This document shows positions 8,592 to 16,488 of a stretch of DNA of 30,402 bases, one piece after another (within the stretch, counting starts at the first letter, position 1; each line of letters begins with the position of its first letter). The stretch is from a virus. The notes under the pieces were generated by a model. That model did no database searches. It was not told the DNA's origin and was given only the letters and a program-made list of their open reading frames with translations. The DNA is taken from positions 1 through 30,402 of IMG/VR virus record IMGVR_UViG_3300044634_001939; one strand, 5' to 3'. A program made the position numbers and the translations under genes.

Positions 8592-9043
8592 AATTCCCTC
8601 TCAATCTCTAGTTGTTTTAAAAACCTTTCTGGATTGAATCTCCAGTTATCTTTTGCAAAAGAAGTGACAATTTTAATGCAGACATTCTCATAGTCTTCCT
8701 TGTCTAACTTATCCTTCAAAGAGTGCAATGCTTCAACTGTATCTATATAGTTTTGCCTTACAAATGATGGATCTCCTGCGTGGTTTCTTTTTAAAACCTT
8801 TGTATTTATTTTTCCAGATGGCTCATACATAGATACAGTTAAATAGTCTTTTGCAAAGCCAGCATCTTGATACATTTCATATCCTTCGTTAGCCTGCTTT
8901 TCATTATCAAAAGATATTATTGATCTAACTGGAGACTCTCCATCTCTTGAGACTGTAATTATATAATGACTAATTTTTCCATCTTTTGCATTTTGAATAT
9001 AGTTATTTACCATATCATCATGGTTTGGCCTTGTGTCGTTCAT
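8588..9043 (-). CDS. Unknown protein, 151 aa
   Basis: Not recognised. The start ATG overlaps the upstream stop (ATGA), so it is probably translationally coupled. The N-terminal half has a small alpha/beta look with a HYIITVSRDGESPVRSIISF hairpin; the C-terminal half is charged and helical (about 95-151, many Lys/Glu/Asp). No cysteines or signal peptide were seen. It is last in the operon that begins at 11919 and lies between two oxygenase blocks, so a role in the same process is possible but unsupported by motif. Confidence 0.75.
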   Translation of the reverse strand: MNDTRPNHDDMVNNYIQNAKDGKISHYIITVSRDGESPVRSIISFDNEKQANEGYEMYQDAGFAKDYLTVSMYEPSGKINTKVLKRNHAGDPSFVRQNYIDTVEALHSLKDKLDKEDYENVCIKIVTSFAKDNWRFNPERFLKQLEIEREL

Positions 9044-9753
9044 TGTGCACCAGTATTATCATTAACGTAAAGTTTTAATGTTTTTGTTTCATGCTGTCCT
9101 CGTGTTTTTCCATTTTCATCAACAGCATCTCTATACCAATCAGTCCATTGCCCAGAAGAGTTTAGCACTTGTGCTGCTTCTCCATAGGCAATATTGGACT
9201 CTGTTCTAGACCTGTCTTCATCTTTATAATTAACAATTTCTATAGCACTATTATTTAAATTAGTCAAAGATATTGGAATGATTGTTGCTAATGGCGTTCC
9301 AGCCTTTATTGTTACTTCTTTATTTGCTGATTTTGCCTTAATCGCTAAAGGAAGCGGATTATCAAAAAAGGAAGTGCTAATTAGATTTGACATTGTCTCA
9401 AAATCTTCATTAAAATAGTTTACTGGATTTATGCTAAGTATGCTTACTTCTTGTTCAGTTTTAAAAACTAACCCAGTGTTAAGGCTAAGAGAAGATTGCC
9501 CTCTTCCAGTATAAGACCCTTCTGGTGCAGAAACAATCTTAATGTGGTCTTGTGTTTGGTCATTTATCCCATCCCAGATAAAAGAAATATCCTCTAAGCA
9601 TGAAAGACTCCATCCAATAACATTTGCTTGTGTTACAGGAAAACATCTATATGCATGATTTTCTGATGTAGCATCCATCCAATCTCTTTTGATAGACATG
9701 GGAGAAATTACAAAAGAGTTGCCAGGCATCTTCTCAACTGAGATGTTGATCAC
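9040..9753 (-). CDS. Beta-rich phage protein, distant relative of the 255-aa neighbour (DUF6065-like)
   Basis: 237 aa, starting with GTG inside a TAGTG stop/start overlap with the upstream oxygenase. Visible blocks are YRCFPVTQANVIGWSLSC (N-terminal third), a TGLVFKTEQEVSIL strand, a NPVNYFNEDF segment and VTIKAGTPLATIIPI. The last two line up with TPMNRFDLPF and GTIPAGTPYLQVLPF in the protein at 10445-11212, so the two are probably divergent paralogues. The pattern recalls the cupin-like DUF6065 family; I hold that name loosely. Each paralogue directly follows a closely related oxygenase, which suggests a functional pair. Biochemical role unknown. Confidence 0.7.
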   Translation of the reverse strand: MINISVEKMPGNSFVISPMSIKRDWMDATSENHAYRCFPVTQANVIGWSLSCLEDISFIWDGINDQTQDHIKIVSAPEGSYTGRGQSSLSLNTGLVFKTEQEVSILSINPVNYFNEDFETMSNLISTSFFDNPLPLAIKAKSANKEVTIKAGTPLATIIPISLTNLNNSAIEIVNYKDEDRSRTESNIAYGEAAQVLNSSGQWTDWYRDAVDENGKTRGQHETKTLKLYVNDNTGAQ

Positions 9754-10436
9754 TATTCTTTATCCCACTTTGGGTCATACATATCTGGTGTATGGTACTT
9801 CTTGCTGTAGTCAAGCATAGTAACAATTGAATACTTTGTTCCAGAGTGTACTGGCATTGCTTGATGAGGATACATGAAGTTTGATGGGAAAATGTAAAGA
9901 TCTCCAGCCTTTGGCTTGATATTCAGACCTTGCAGTCTAAAATACAACTCTCCACCCTCATAGTCATCATTAACATATGCAACAAGTGAGACCGTGCAAT
10001 TGTATGAGTATCCGTGATCGTGGTGTTCTTTAAAGTGTTGACCTGGACCATACTTAATAAAATTAAAGGCTTCCCAATATTTTAATGGCATAATATTGTA
10101 ATCTCTTCTGTAATCTTCTACAGCAGCAGCCTGTGCGTCATATATATCTTGCCATAAAGATTGTAGTTTTAGCGACTCTTCGCTTTTGTCTAATTCTATG
10201 TCACTTTTCTTAAATTTAAAATCTACGCAGTCTCTATAGTCTGGCATCAATTGTTGATATCCTACGTATGCTGGCATCCAATGGTATCTTTTGCCTTCTG
10301 CTGATAATTCTCCATACCCAGCAACAGAGCCAAGAGCATTTTCAAGTCTGTTTATTACATCAAACTCGTTTTTTATAACGTTTCTGTAACACACAATTCC
10401 ATTTCCAAGAATTTCTTTTTCTGTCCAAGTTTGCAT
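9753..10436 (-). CDS. 2OG-Fe(II) oxygenase, prolyl 4-hydroxylase-like (6)
   Basis: 227 aa. Ligands: H138-H-D140, H191 and K201 (Lys replaces the usual Arg). Core: SLVAYVNDDYEGGELYF, KPKAGDLYIFPSNFMYPH. It closely resembles the oxygenase at 11212-11919, sharing YxEAFNFxKY before the HxD motif, YNCTVS after it and PSNxxYxH at the distal His. AGGAAA seven bases before the ATG fixes the start, 8 bases after the upstream stop. It is followed directly by the GTG-started beta-rich protein. Confidence 0.9.
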   Translation of the reverse strand: MQTWTEKEILGNGIVCYRNVIKNEFDVINRLENALGSVAGYGELSAEGKRYHWMPAYVGYQQLMPDYRDCVDFKFKKSDIELDKSEESLKLQSLWQDIYDAQAAAVEDYRRDYNIMPLKYWEAFNFIKYGPGQHFKEHHDHGYSYNCTVSLVAYVNDDYEGGELYFRLQGLNIKPKAGDLYIFPSNFMYPHQAMPVHSGTKYSIVTMLDYSKKYHTPDMYDPKWDKE

Positions 10437-10444
10437 TTTGTTTC

Positions 10445-11212
10445 CTATCTATACTCTCGTCTTGACCATACTTTATTTTTATATACCCCGCCATCTGGTT
10501 GACGGTAAAAGTTTGCGTTATCTACCATTTTACCATACATATCAGATTGACTTAAAATTTCTATTTCGTGTTCCCAGTTTTCTCTTTTAAATGGCAGCAC
10601 CTGAAGATATGGAGTTCCTGCTGGGATTGTTCCTTCCCATCCATCTGCAATAAAAAATGGAAAACTTCCAAGAAGATGCACCTTGTCGCTGTCAACAATT
10701 CCAGTAGTGTTCATAAATGGAAGATCAAATCTGTTCATTGGTGTCATAAACAGAGCACTATAACCTTCTGGCAACTCTAGCCCCCAGTCAGAACTCCAAG
10801 CAAAATGATGTGTATAAAATCCTTTTGGATGTTCAAACTGTGGCATTGGTGGTCTCTGGGTGCAAAAGTCTTTATACTTAGGATCAGCGACTGTTACATT
10901 AATTACTCCGTAAGAATTTTTGGCAAATGTTAGATCGCATGGGGTTTTAAACACATACCCTGTTGAAAAAGCATCCATGATTGCTGGGCAGGCTTTCCAG
11001 GTTGGAATCTTTCCGTAATCATCTGTTGTTCCTTCTTTAGGAAATGGACAAACCTCTTTTGGGGCCTTGTAGTATTCTCCATTTGGCATTTTTGCAAATC
11101 TGTCTGCATCCTTATACCAATCTGGAATTTCTTTTTGTGTTGGAACAGGAACAGAAACGCTATCTTTATTTAGCCATGGTCTGAATGATCGGAAAATAGC
11201 AACAAGAGACAC
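10445..11212 (-). CDS. Beta-rich phage protein (DUF6065-like), paralogue of the 237-aa protein
   Basis: 255 aa, starting with GTG in a TAGTG overlap with the upstream oxygenase. The N-terminus is IFRSFRPWLNKDSV, then a Pro/Lys-rich stretch with IPDWYKDADRF and a PTWKACPAIMDAF block. The rest is beta-rich: TGYVFKTPCDLTF, WGLELPEGYSALFMTPMNRF, and GWEGTIPAGTPYLQVLPF. The strand order suggests a cupin/jelly-roll-like fold. It is similar in order, not in detail, to the protein at 9040-9753. I cannot assign a reaction; a role beside the oxygenases is inferred only from repeated adjacency. Confidence 0.72.
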   Translation of the reverse strand: MSLVAIFRSFRPWLNKDSVSVPVPTQKEIPDWYKDADRFAKMPNGEYYKAPKEVCPFPKEGTTDDYGKIPTWKACPAIMDAFSTGYVFKTPCDLTFAKNSYGVINVTVADPKYKDFCTQRPPMPQFEHPKGFYTHHFAWSSDWGLELPEGYSALFMTPMNRFDLPFMNTTGIVDSDKVHLLGSFPFFIADGWEGTIPAGTPYLQVLPFKRENWEHEIEILSQSDMYGKMVDNANFYRQPDGGVYKNKVWSRREYR

Positions 11213-11919
11213 TACTTGTGTCCCAGTTCATTAATGTCTGTCATTACGACAACACAATATTTTGCTCCCTCTTTCATTGGTAAGGATGCATGCTCATAGA
11301 TATAGTTAGATGGGCAAATTAATATATCTCCTACCTTTGGAGTATGAGTATATCCGTCAAGTCGTGGGAACCTAATTTCTCCACCTTCATAGTCTTCATT
11401 TATATATATTACTGCGGATACAGTGCAGTTGTACATTGGACCGTGATCTGCATGAATATTAAAGTGAGTTCCTTCTCCTTCGTATTTTACAAAGTTAAAT
11501 GCTTCATAGTATACAACATTTATTCCCCAGTACCTGGCATAGTCATCAACACAAAACTTTAACTTTTGATAGATCTCTTCATGCAAGTCAATAAGTTCGG
11601 CATTATGCTCATCTCTTGGTCCCAAGTTTTCTTGCTTAAATCTAAAGTCTACAGCGTCTCTAGCCTTCTTAATTGGCACATCTGAATTAGTTACTTTTGC
11701 CTCTGACCATTTGTATTTGCCATTTCCACCCAAATTAGACTCTAATGTTTTTATATATCTTTCGGAATCTTCTTTTGAAAACACATTTCTGTACAGATTA
11801 ATTCCTAATGCTGGATTTTCAACCAGTATGTTATTCCCAATAGTTTTTGATGGATACCTATTTAAGGCTGTTTCAGACCTATCTTTTGTAAACCACACAT
11901 TGTTATTTTCATCATACAT
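11212..11919 (-). CDS. 2OG-Fe(II) oxygenase, prolyl 4-hydroxylase-like (7)
   Basis: 235 aa. Ligands: H156-A-D158, H210 and K220. Core: SAVIYINEDYEGGEIRF, KVGDILICPSNYIYEH. It has an extra N-terminal stretch (about 1-40) compared with its close relative at 9753-10436. Start: AAGGG seven bases before the ATG. It heads the tightly overlapping block oxygenase/beta-protein/oxygenase/beta-protein/unknown that runs to 8588. Hydroxylase by family; substrate unknown. Confidence 0.9.
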   Translation of the reverse strand: MYDENNNVWFTKDRSETALNRYPSKTIGNNILVENPALGINLYRNVFSKEDSERYIKTLESNLGGNGKYKWSEAKVTNSDVPIKKARDAVDFRFKQENLGPRDEHNAELIDLHEEIYQKLKFCVDDYARYWGINVVYYEAFNFVKYEGEGTHFNIHADHGPMYNCTVSAVIYINEDYEGGEIRFPRLDGYTHTPKVGDILICPSNYIYEHASLPMKEGAKYCVVVMTDINELGHK

Positions 11920-11938
11920 TTTAAAACCCTTTTCTATT

Positions 11939-11968
11939 TGTATAGTTTAAAAATTAAACTTCTGTAAA
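11939..11968 (-). promoter_or_regulatory. Possible promoter before the oxygenase at 11212-11919
   Basis: TTTACA (11963-11968) and TATACA (11939-11944) with an 18-base spacer on the minus strand, overlapping the end of the preceding gene. It lacks the TGN extension seen elsewhere, so it is a weaker call. Confidence 0.3.
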
Positions 11969-12391
11969 TCTTGAGCCATCCCAGCCATGAGTTTCACCTG
12001 CAGCAACTGCTTGGTCTGCTGGAACCTTAACCAAAATAACTTCTCCTTGAAATCTTTCAGACATAAAATCTGACAGAACAGAAGAATTGCTTAAAACAAA
12101 ATTTGCAATTATTACATTGTCAGAAAGTAAAGAAAATCTTTTATTCTCATCCCAGATATCAAGTACTACAGAATCTTCAGGTCGATTAACTCCTCCAGAA
12201 AATGAAACTCCATCCCAAGTAGATCCAAGTCTTGCGCTATCTCTAAAAGATGTAGTCTCCATTCCAAATGGAGGCGGAGTTTTTGCTACAGCACTTTCAA
12301 CAATAGCGTTCCTGTCTAAATTTTCATACGGAGCGATAGTTCTAAGAACATCCCAAGATGTCTCATTTTTCTTTGATAAAACTGCGTACAT
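11954..12391 (-). CDS. Small WDG-motif phage protein, paralogue of the 21102-21560 product
   Basis: 145 aa. Not in a family I can name, but related to the 152-aa protein at 21102-21560: both begin MYAxxxKxxxxWDVxxT, have a middle S(F)xxSAxxGxxWDGxxFSGG segment, and end near an acidic, beta-rich region with a second WDG motif (HGWDGSRF here). Start: AAGGAG five bases before the ATG, with a TGA-TATACT promoter box upstream. It follows the FFP-tailed fibre gene and precedes an oxygenase block, as its paralogue also precedes an oxygenase. Small tail-associated or fibre-assembly roles are possible. Confidence 0.75.
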   Translation of the reverse strand: MYAVLSKKNETSWDVLRTIAPYENLDRNAIVESAVAKTPPPFGMETTSFRDSARLGSTWDGVSFSGGVNRPEDSVVLDIWDENKRFSLLSDNVIIANFVLSNSSVLSDFMSERFQGEVILVKVPADQAVAAGETHGWDGSRFTEV

Positions 12392-12415
12392 AATATCTCC
12401 TTTTTCTTAATTATT

Positions 12416-12424
12416 AGTATATCA
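12416..12424 (-). promoter_or_regulatory. Extended -10 promoter for the 145-aa WDG gene
   Basis: TGA-TATACT on the minus strand, with about a 24-base remainder to the ATG that contains AAGGAG. This is a normally led promoter, in contrast to the leaderless ones. Confidence 0.55.
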
Positions 12425-12436
12425 TATTCTTTAGTT

Positions 12437-12465
12437 AGGGGTGCATATTTGGTATACACACCCCT
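12437..12465 (-). terminator. Strong hairpin after the FFP fibre gene
   Basis: AGGGGTG/CACCCCT plus five inner pairs (two G-U) give a 12-bp stem with a 5-base loop, placed between the fibre stop codon and the next promoter. The U-rich side (TTCTAATTTTT) lies on the plus-strand reading, so for the minus-strand transcript this would be an unconventional or weak terminator, or a 3'-end stabiliser. Confidence 0.45.
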
Positions 12466-12474
12466 TTCTAATTT

Positions 12475-13437
12475 TTAACAAGTACAATTTGAGCAAGAGC
12501 ATAGCCAGCAATAGTTAGCGAAGCATCCTCCAACTCCAACTCCAACTCCAACACCTACTCCAACACCTACTCCAACGAAGAATGGTGGGAAGAATGGGAA
12601 GAATGGAAAGAACGGGAAGTAAGGTGGGAAGAATGGGAAGAATGGGAAGAATGGGAAGAATGGTGGGAAGAATGGAAAGAATGGAAAGAACGGGAAGAAC
12701 GGTGGGAAGAATGGGAAGAACGGGAAGTAAGGGAAAAATGGTGGGAAGAATGGGAAGAATGGGAAGAATGGGAAGAATGGGAAAAACGGCGGGAAGAATG
12801 GAGGAGTGGTAACGCTATTAGATGGATTAGAATAGTCTCCAAACCCATTACCATTTTCTGCCCGTACCTGATAGGTCTGTGCAGTTGTTGCTTCTTGTGC
12901 TACTGAAGAAGATAAAGATGCTGATGTTCCAGTTTTAGCATCAGATGAAGTATATCTGTAAAGAGTAATTGGCTTTCCACCAGTTGCTGGTGCTGACCAA
13001 GTAATTGTATCGTTTTGTGACCCTGCTGTAACTGATGCAGTTACTGTTCCAACCTTGTTTGGTACTGATGTAACAGTAAGCGCATCAGTAGCAGTTGATG
13101 CTGCTGATGTTCCAGAAGCATTTGTTGCAGTTACAGTAAATGTATAAGATGCTGCAGACTTAAGTCCACCTATAACAATTGGGGATGATGCTCCTGCCTG
13201 AGTTACAGTAGTTCCAGTTGAACCATCTCCTCCTGCACCTGTTGCAACAAATGTTGCAGATACTGTGTAAGAAGTTGCTGGTGGAGAACCTGCTGGCAAT
13301 TCAAAAGTAACTGATGCTGCTGCACTATTAAATGGTCTATTTGTACCAACGTCAGTTCTGCCAACATTGATTGGTGGCTTTGGCTCCAAGAAGTCATTTG
13401 CTGCTTGGGACTTTTTTCCTACTTTTTTATTTGCCAT
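12475..13437 (-). CDS. Fibronectin-III protein with Phe-Phe-Pro repeats, Val-Gly run and Cys-rich tail
   Basis: 320 aa. After a Lys-rich start (MANKKVGKKSQAANDF), residues about 37-210 form two fibronectin type III-like domains (SYTFTVTATNASGTSAAS; TYQVRAENGNGFGDYSNPS). Residues 210-287 are built almost wholly of [11 protein letters not shown] units with a few Tyr. Residues 288-303 are alternating Val-Gly, and the last 16 residues, from CFANYCWLCSCSNCTC, hold six cysteines. No signal peptide. AAAGGGG nine bases before the ATG supports the start. It follows the 824-aa fibre gene. A tail-tip or adhesive role is inferred; the repeat tract is extreme and unlike common fibre repeats. A similar FFP block ends the 669-aa fibre. 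Confidence 0.85.
   Translation of the reverse strand: MANKKVGKKSQAANDFLEPKPPINVGRTDVGTNRPFNSAAASVTFELPAGSPPATSYTVSATFVATGAGGDGSTGTTVTQAGASSPIVIGGLKSAASYTFTVTATNASGTSAASTATDALTVTSVPNKVGTVTASVTAGSQNDTITWSAPATGGKPITLYRYTSSDAKTGTSASLSSSVAQEATTAQTYQVRAENGNGFGDYSNPSNSVTTPPFFPPFFPFFPFFPFFPFFPPFFPYFPFFPFFPPFFPFFPFFPFFPPFFPFFPFFPFFPPYFPFFPFFPFFPPFFVGVGVGVGVGVGVGVGGCFANYCWLCSCSNCTC
12531..12576 (-). repeat. CCAACT/CCTACT repeat encoding Val-Gly
   Basis: Tandem six-base units (CAACTC/CACCTA variants on the plus strand) encode an alternating Val-Gly run. The period keeps the frame, so unit gain or loss would change length without frameshift. Confidence 0.8.
12577..12809 (-). repeat. GGGAAGAATG-type repeat encoding Phe-Phe-Pro units
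   Basis: About 230 bases of near-repeats of GGGAAGAAT and GGTGGGAAGAA on the plus strand encode PFF and PPFF units on the minus strand. Small substitutions give occasional Tyr. All units are multiples of three. Confidence 0.85.
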
Positions 13438-13466
13438 CTTTTAATTCCCCTTTTCTTATTACAATA

Positions 13467-15941
13467 TTACTTTAGGTCTCCGAAGAGAACCCATGTGTTT
13501 GCTGCTCTCTTAAAGAGAGTTGCAGATGACCAAGTTGTACGAAGTGTTGATCCTGGAGTAGAGTTTAATGTTACTCCTGCGGATGCTGCAATTGCAACTG
13601 GTCCTGTACTTGTTTGAAGAACATCAATAGAAGTTCCGATTGGGAAGTTTAGTGTTGAATCTGCAGGAATTGTAACATTTACTGCTGAAGTACCACTATG
13701 TGCAACTTCGATTAAAGAGTCTCTTTCTGTAAGTGATGAAAGTGTGTACGCTGCTGTTTTTTGGATAATAGGAGTTCTCGAAGGAGTTCCTTCTTTTGTC
13801 TGTGTACCATCTGTAAACGCTACTCCTGCTGCTGCAACTGTTACTGTTCCAGTAAATGTTGGAGAAGCAATTGGGGCTTTTAGGTCAAGTGCTGTCTGTG
13901 TGGCAGTTGAAATTGGCTTGTTAGTATCTGTTGTATTATCAACATTACCAAGACCAACCATAGTTTTTGTTATACCAGATACTGTTCCAGTAAATGTTGG
14001 AGAATTAAGTCCTGCAATTGCAGAATAGGTTGTTCCATCATTTGTGAACTCCCAAGAATCAGTAGACTCATTCCAACGAAGTTGAACATCAGATGAGTCT
14101 CCACGCTTAATCTTTATTCCTGCATTCTCTGTTGGAGTACCAGTAGTAAAGTTGCTGTTTAGGTCGATAATGTTATCAGCCAATGAGATTGTTTCGCTGT
14201 TTACAGTTGTAGTTGTTCCGCTTACTGTTAGGTTTCCACCAACAACAAGGTTTCCATTTACTTCTGCATTATCATTAAGATAAACTTTTCCTGTACCGTT
14301 TCCAGATAGAGATAGGTCTGTATTTAGAGTATTGCTTGATACAGAATCAGCCTTTATTCCATTGCTAAATGCAATTCCGTTTCCATCATTGCTTGAGAAG
14401 TTGGCTCCTGCTTCAACAACTAAAGGTCCCTTTATGTTAACAGAACCAGCACCTGTTGGATCTAGTTCAATGTTACCACTTCCGCTTGTTCTTAATGCCA
14501 AGTTTTCATTAGCATCTGCAGTGATAACAACGTCACCTGCGTCAGTTTGAAGAACCTTTTGTCCGTTAACGTACAAGGATCCTGGACCAACATAAATATC
14601 TCTCCACATCTTTGTAGGAGAGCCCAAGTCAAATGTAATATCTGTTGCTGGTAGTACATGTCCTGTGGTGACAGTACCTGTAAATGTTGGTGAAGCAAGT
14701 GGTGACTTTAGGTCAAGCGCTGTTTGTGTAGCAGTTGAAACTGGCTTATTAGCGTCTGAAGTATTGTCAACATTTCCAAGACCTACTGAAGACTTTGTAA
14801 GTGCTGCTACTGCAGTTGAAATCTTTGTGTCTGCTGCTGTTCCTGCTGCTGTAATTGCGTCTGCTTCTGCTTGATCAGCATATGCTGTAGTTGCAATTGT
14901 TGCATCAATATCAAATCTTAACTCTGCTGCATTCCAATCAATTCCTGTTCCTGCAAGTGCTGATTGATCTACTGACGCTTCATCAAGTGCGTCTTCAAGA
15001 TCTGAGACTGTCACAAGAAGTGAAGTATCTGCAATTCCGTGTACGCTTGTTGTTGCATCAGCGTGTAGTCCAAGTGCTGTAGAAGCCGCTGAATTTGCTG
15101 CTACAATATCTGCTGCTGTAGCAAGTTCTGCAGTATCTGCAATTCCATGTACGTTTGTTGTAAGATCATTGTGTGCTTCAATTGCGTCTGTTAGTGCTTC
15201 TGCAAGACCAGCATCTGTTACAAGAAGAGAAGTGTCTGCAATTCCGTGTACATTTTCTGTAGAACTGTTGTGATCACTTAGATTTGTTAGTGATGCTTTT
15301 AGTGCAAGAGTGTTTGTTAATTCTGAAGCAAAGTTTTCATTATTTCCTAGTGCTGCTGCTAACTCGTCTAATGTATCTAGCAGTCCTGGTGCGCCATTTA
15401 CTAAATTGTTTACCTTTGTCTGAACAAATTCTGTTGTTGCAATTTGTGTTGTATTTGTTAGTGAAGATGCTGTTGGTGCTGTTGGAACACCAGTTAATGA
15501 TGGTGATGCTAATGGTGCCTTAAGATCAAGGGCTTCTTGTGCTGCTGTTGATACTGGCTTATTAGCATCTGTTGTATTATCAACATTGCCAAGACCGACC
15601 ATTGACTTTGTAACTCCGCCAACTGTTCCTGTAAATGTAGGATTGTTGATTGGAGCCTTTAGTGCAAGATTGTTTGCTGTTGTTGTAAAGAACGCTGGAT
15701 CATCTCCAAGGGCTGCTGCTAACTCGTTTAATGTGTCCATAGTTCCTGGAGCACTATCAATAATTGCTGCTAGTTCTGCTGCGTTAGCAAAGTACTGTAG
15801 GGCAGACCATGTTGATGATCCGTTACCCATCTTAAACTTACTTGTATCAGTTTCAAAACCGATTTCACCTGCTGCTAGAATTGGGTTTGCAGCCGTCCAT
15901 TGTGCTGCAGTACCTCTGCGCTGTTGCATTCTTGTTGCCAT
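13467..15941 (-). CDS. Long tail fibre, 824 aa
   Basis: The N-terminus (RRGTAAQWTAANPILAAGE) is the attachment-type module found at the start of many phage fibres (Mtd N-terminal-like). Then come repeats: MVGLGNVDNTTDANKPVST-type units recur four times, VHGIADTSLLVT-type units at least three times, and LLDTLDELAAALG units twice. A central segment (FDLGSPTKMWRDIYVG, then GNLTVSGTTTTVNSETISL) is common in phage structural proteins. The last 100 residues form a beta-sandwich ending NTWVLFGDLK, also found in the 669-aa fibre. AAGGAG lies ten bases before the ATG. It most likely binds the host surface or connects to a tip protein; the small fibronectin/FFP protein downstream is a candidate partner. 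Confidence 0.92.
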   Translation of the reverse strand: MATRMQQRRGTAAQWTAANPILAAGEIGFETDTSKFKMGNGSSTWSALQYFANAAELAAIIDSAPGTMDTLNELAAALGDDPAFFTTTANNLALKAPINNPTFTGTVGGVTKSMVGLGNVDNTTDANKPVSTAAQEALDLKAPLASPSLTGVPTAPTASSLTNTTQIATTEFVQTKVNNLVNGAPGLLDTLDELAAALGNNENFASELTNTLALKASLTNLSDHNSSTENVHGIADTSLLVTDAGLAEALTDAIEAHNDLTTNVHGIADTAELATAADIVAANSAASTALGLHADATTSVHGIADTSLLVTVSDLEDALDEASVDQSALAGTGIDWNAAELRFDIDATIATTAYADQAEADAITAAGTAADTKISTAVAALTKSSVGLGNVDNTSDANKPVSTATQTALDLKSPLASPTFTGTVTTGHVLPATDITFDLGSPTKMWRDIYVGPGSLYVNGQKVLQTDAGDVVITADANENLALRTSGSGNIELDPTGAGSVNIKGPLVVEAGANFSSNDGNGIAFSNGIKADSVSSNTLNTDLSLSGNGTGKVYLNDNAEVNGNLVVGGNLTVSGTTTTVNSETISLADNIIDLNSNFTTGTPTENAGIKIKRGDSSDVQLRWNESTDSWEFTNDGTTYSAIAGLNSPTFTGTVSGITKTMVGLGNVDNTTDTNKPISTATQTALDLKAPIASPTFTGTVTVAAAGVAFTDGTQTKEGTPSRTPIIQKTAAYTLSSLTERDSLIEVAHSGTSAVNVTIPADSTLNFPIGTSIDVLQTSTGPVAIAASAGVTLNSTPGSTLRTTWSSATLFKRAANTWVLFGDLK

Positions 15942-15983
15942 ATTTTTATTTCTCCTTATGGGGGCTGCCCATTAACTTATCTT

Positions 15984-15989
15984 ATTATA
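15984..15989 (-). promoter_or_regulatory. Possible -10 box before the 824-aa fibre
   Basis: A perfect TATAAT on the minus strand about 42 bases before the ATG, without the TGN extension. The leader would contain a short ATGGG/CCCAT hairpin and the AAGGAG ribosome site. Confidence 0.35.
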
Positions 15990-15998
15990 ACCCCTGTT

Positions 15999-16448
15999 TT
16001 AATTGAAGTTATCTACTACACTACCGCCATCGAATACAACTGTCCACTCTGTTGTAGAGGGTCCACCTGCATCCAAACCTACACCCAATGGGCTGTTGAA
16101 TGATCCACCTTCATAGAACTGAGATACTATGAAACCAGTTCCATCAATTGCGGTATCGTGAATGTGCTGTGGTAAGTTATTTGTATCATCGATAGTTGCT
16201 TGGGTATACCAAGTTCCATCGTAATAAAAATTAACTCTGTTTGTTAGAGTGTCTAACCACTGTGTTCCGTTAGTTGGTGAAGAAGGAGCAGTTGTGCCTA
16301 CGGCCATTGAACGACTATCGACATACTCCTTAGTTGCTGCATGTGCATTAAGAGTTGGTGCTCCTACTGTTACTGCATCTCCGAATGTACCGCCGTTTGT
16401 AACGACTAATCCATTCTTGACTTTGAAGTCTTTTTCGACTGTTGCCAT
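15999..16448 (-). CDS. Short tail-fibre-like protein
   Basis: 149 aa. The N-terminus MATVEKDFKVKNGLVV matches that of the upstream 692-aa fibre (MATVNKDFKIKSGLVV), so both probably share an attachment point. It continues with APTLNAHAATKEYVDSR, a repeat unit typical of phage fibres, then a Trp/Tyr-rich tip-like segment (NGTQWLDTLTNRVNFYYDG). GAAGGAG before the ATG supports the start. A fibre or baseplate-associated role is inferred from these repeats. Confidence 0.85.
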   Translation of the reverse strand: MATVEKDFKVKNGLVVTNGGTFGDAVTVGAPTLNAHAATKEYVDSRSMAVGTTAPSSPTNGTQWLDTLTNRVNFYYDGTWYTQATIDDTNNLPQHIHDTAIDGTGFIVSQFYEGGSFNSPLGVGLDAGGPSTTEWTVVFDGGSVVDNFN

Positions 16449-16488
16449 TTACTACTCCTTCTTCCAACTATTTTTTATTTTTTAGAAC

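Noticed and set aside
12567-12854. Open frames rich in His-Ser or Arg-Met-Gly repeats
   Set aside because: They are other-frame readings of the FFP repeat DNA; no ribosome site, and the FFP frame has the coherent fibronectin domains and start.
13467-15941. Diversity-generating retroelement target (Mtd-like fibre N-terminus)
   Set aside because: No reverse transcriptase gene or template/variable repeat pair is visible in the window.
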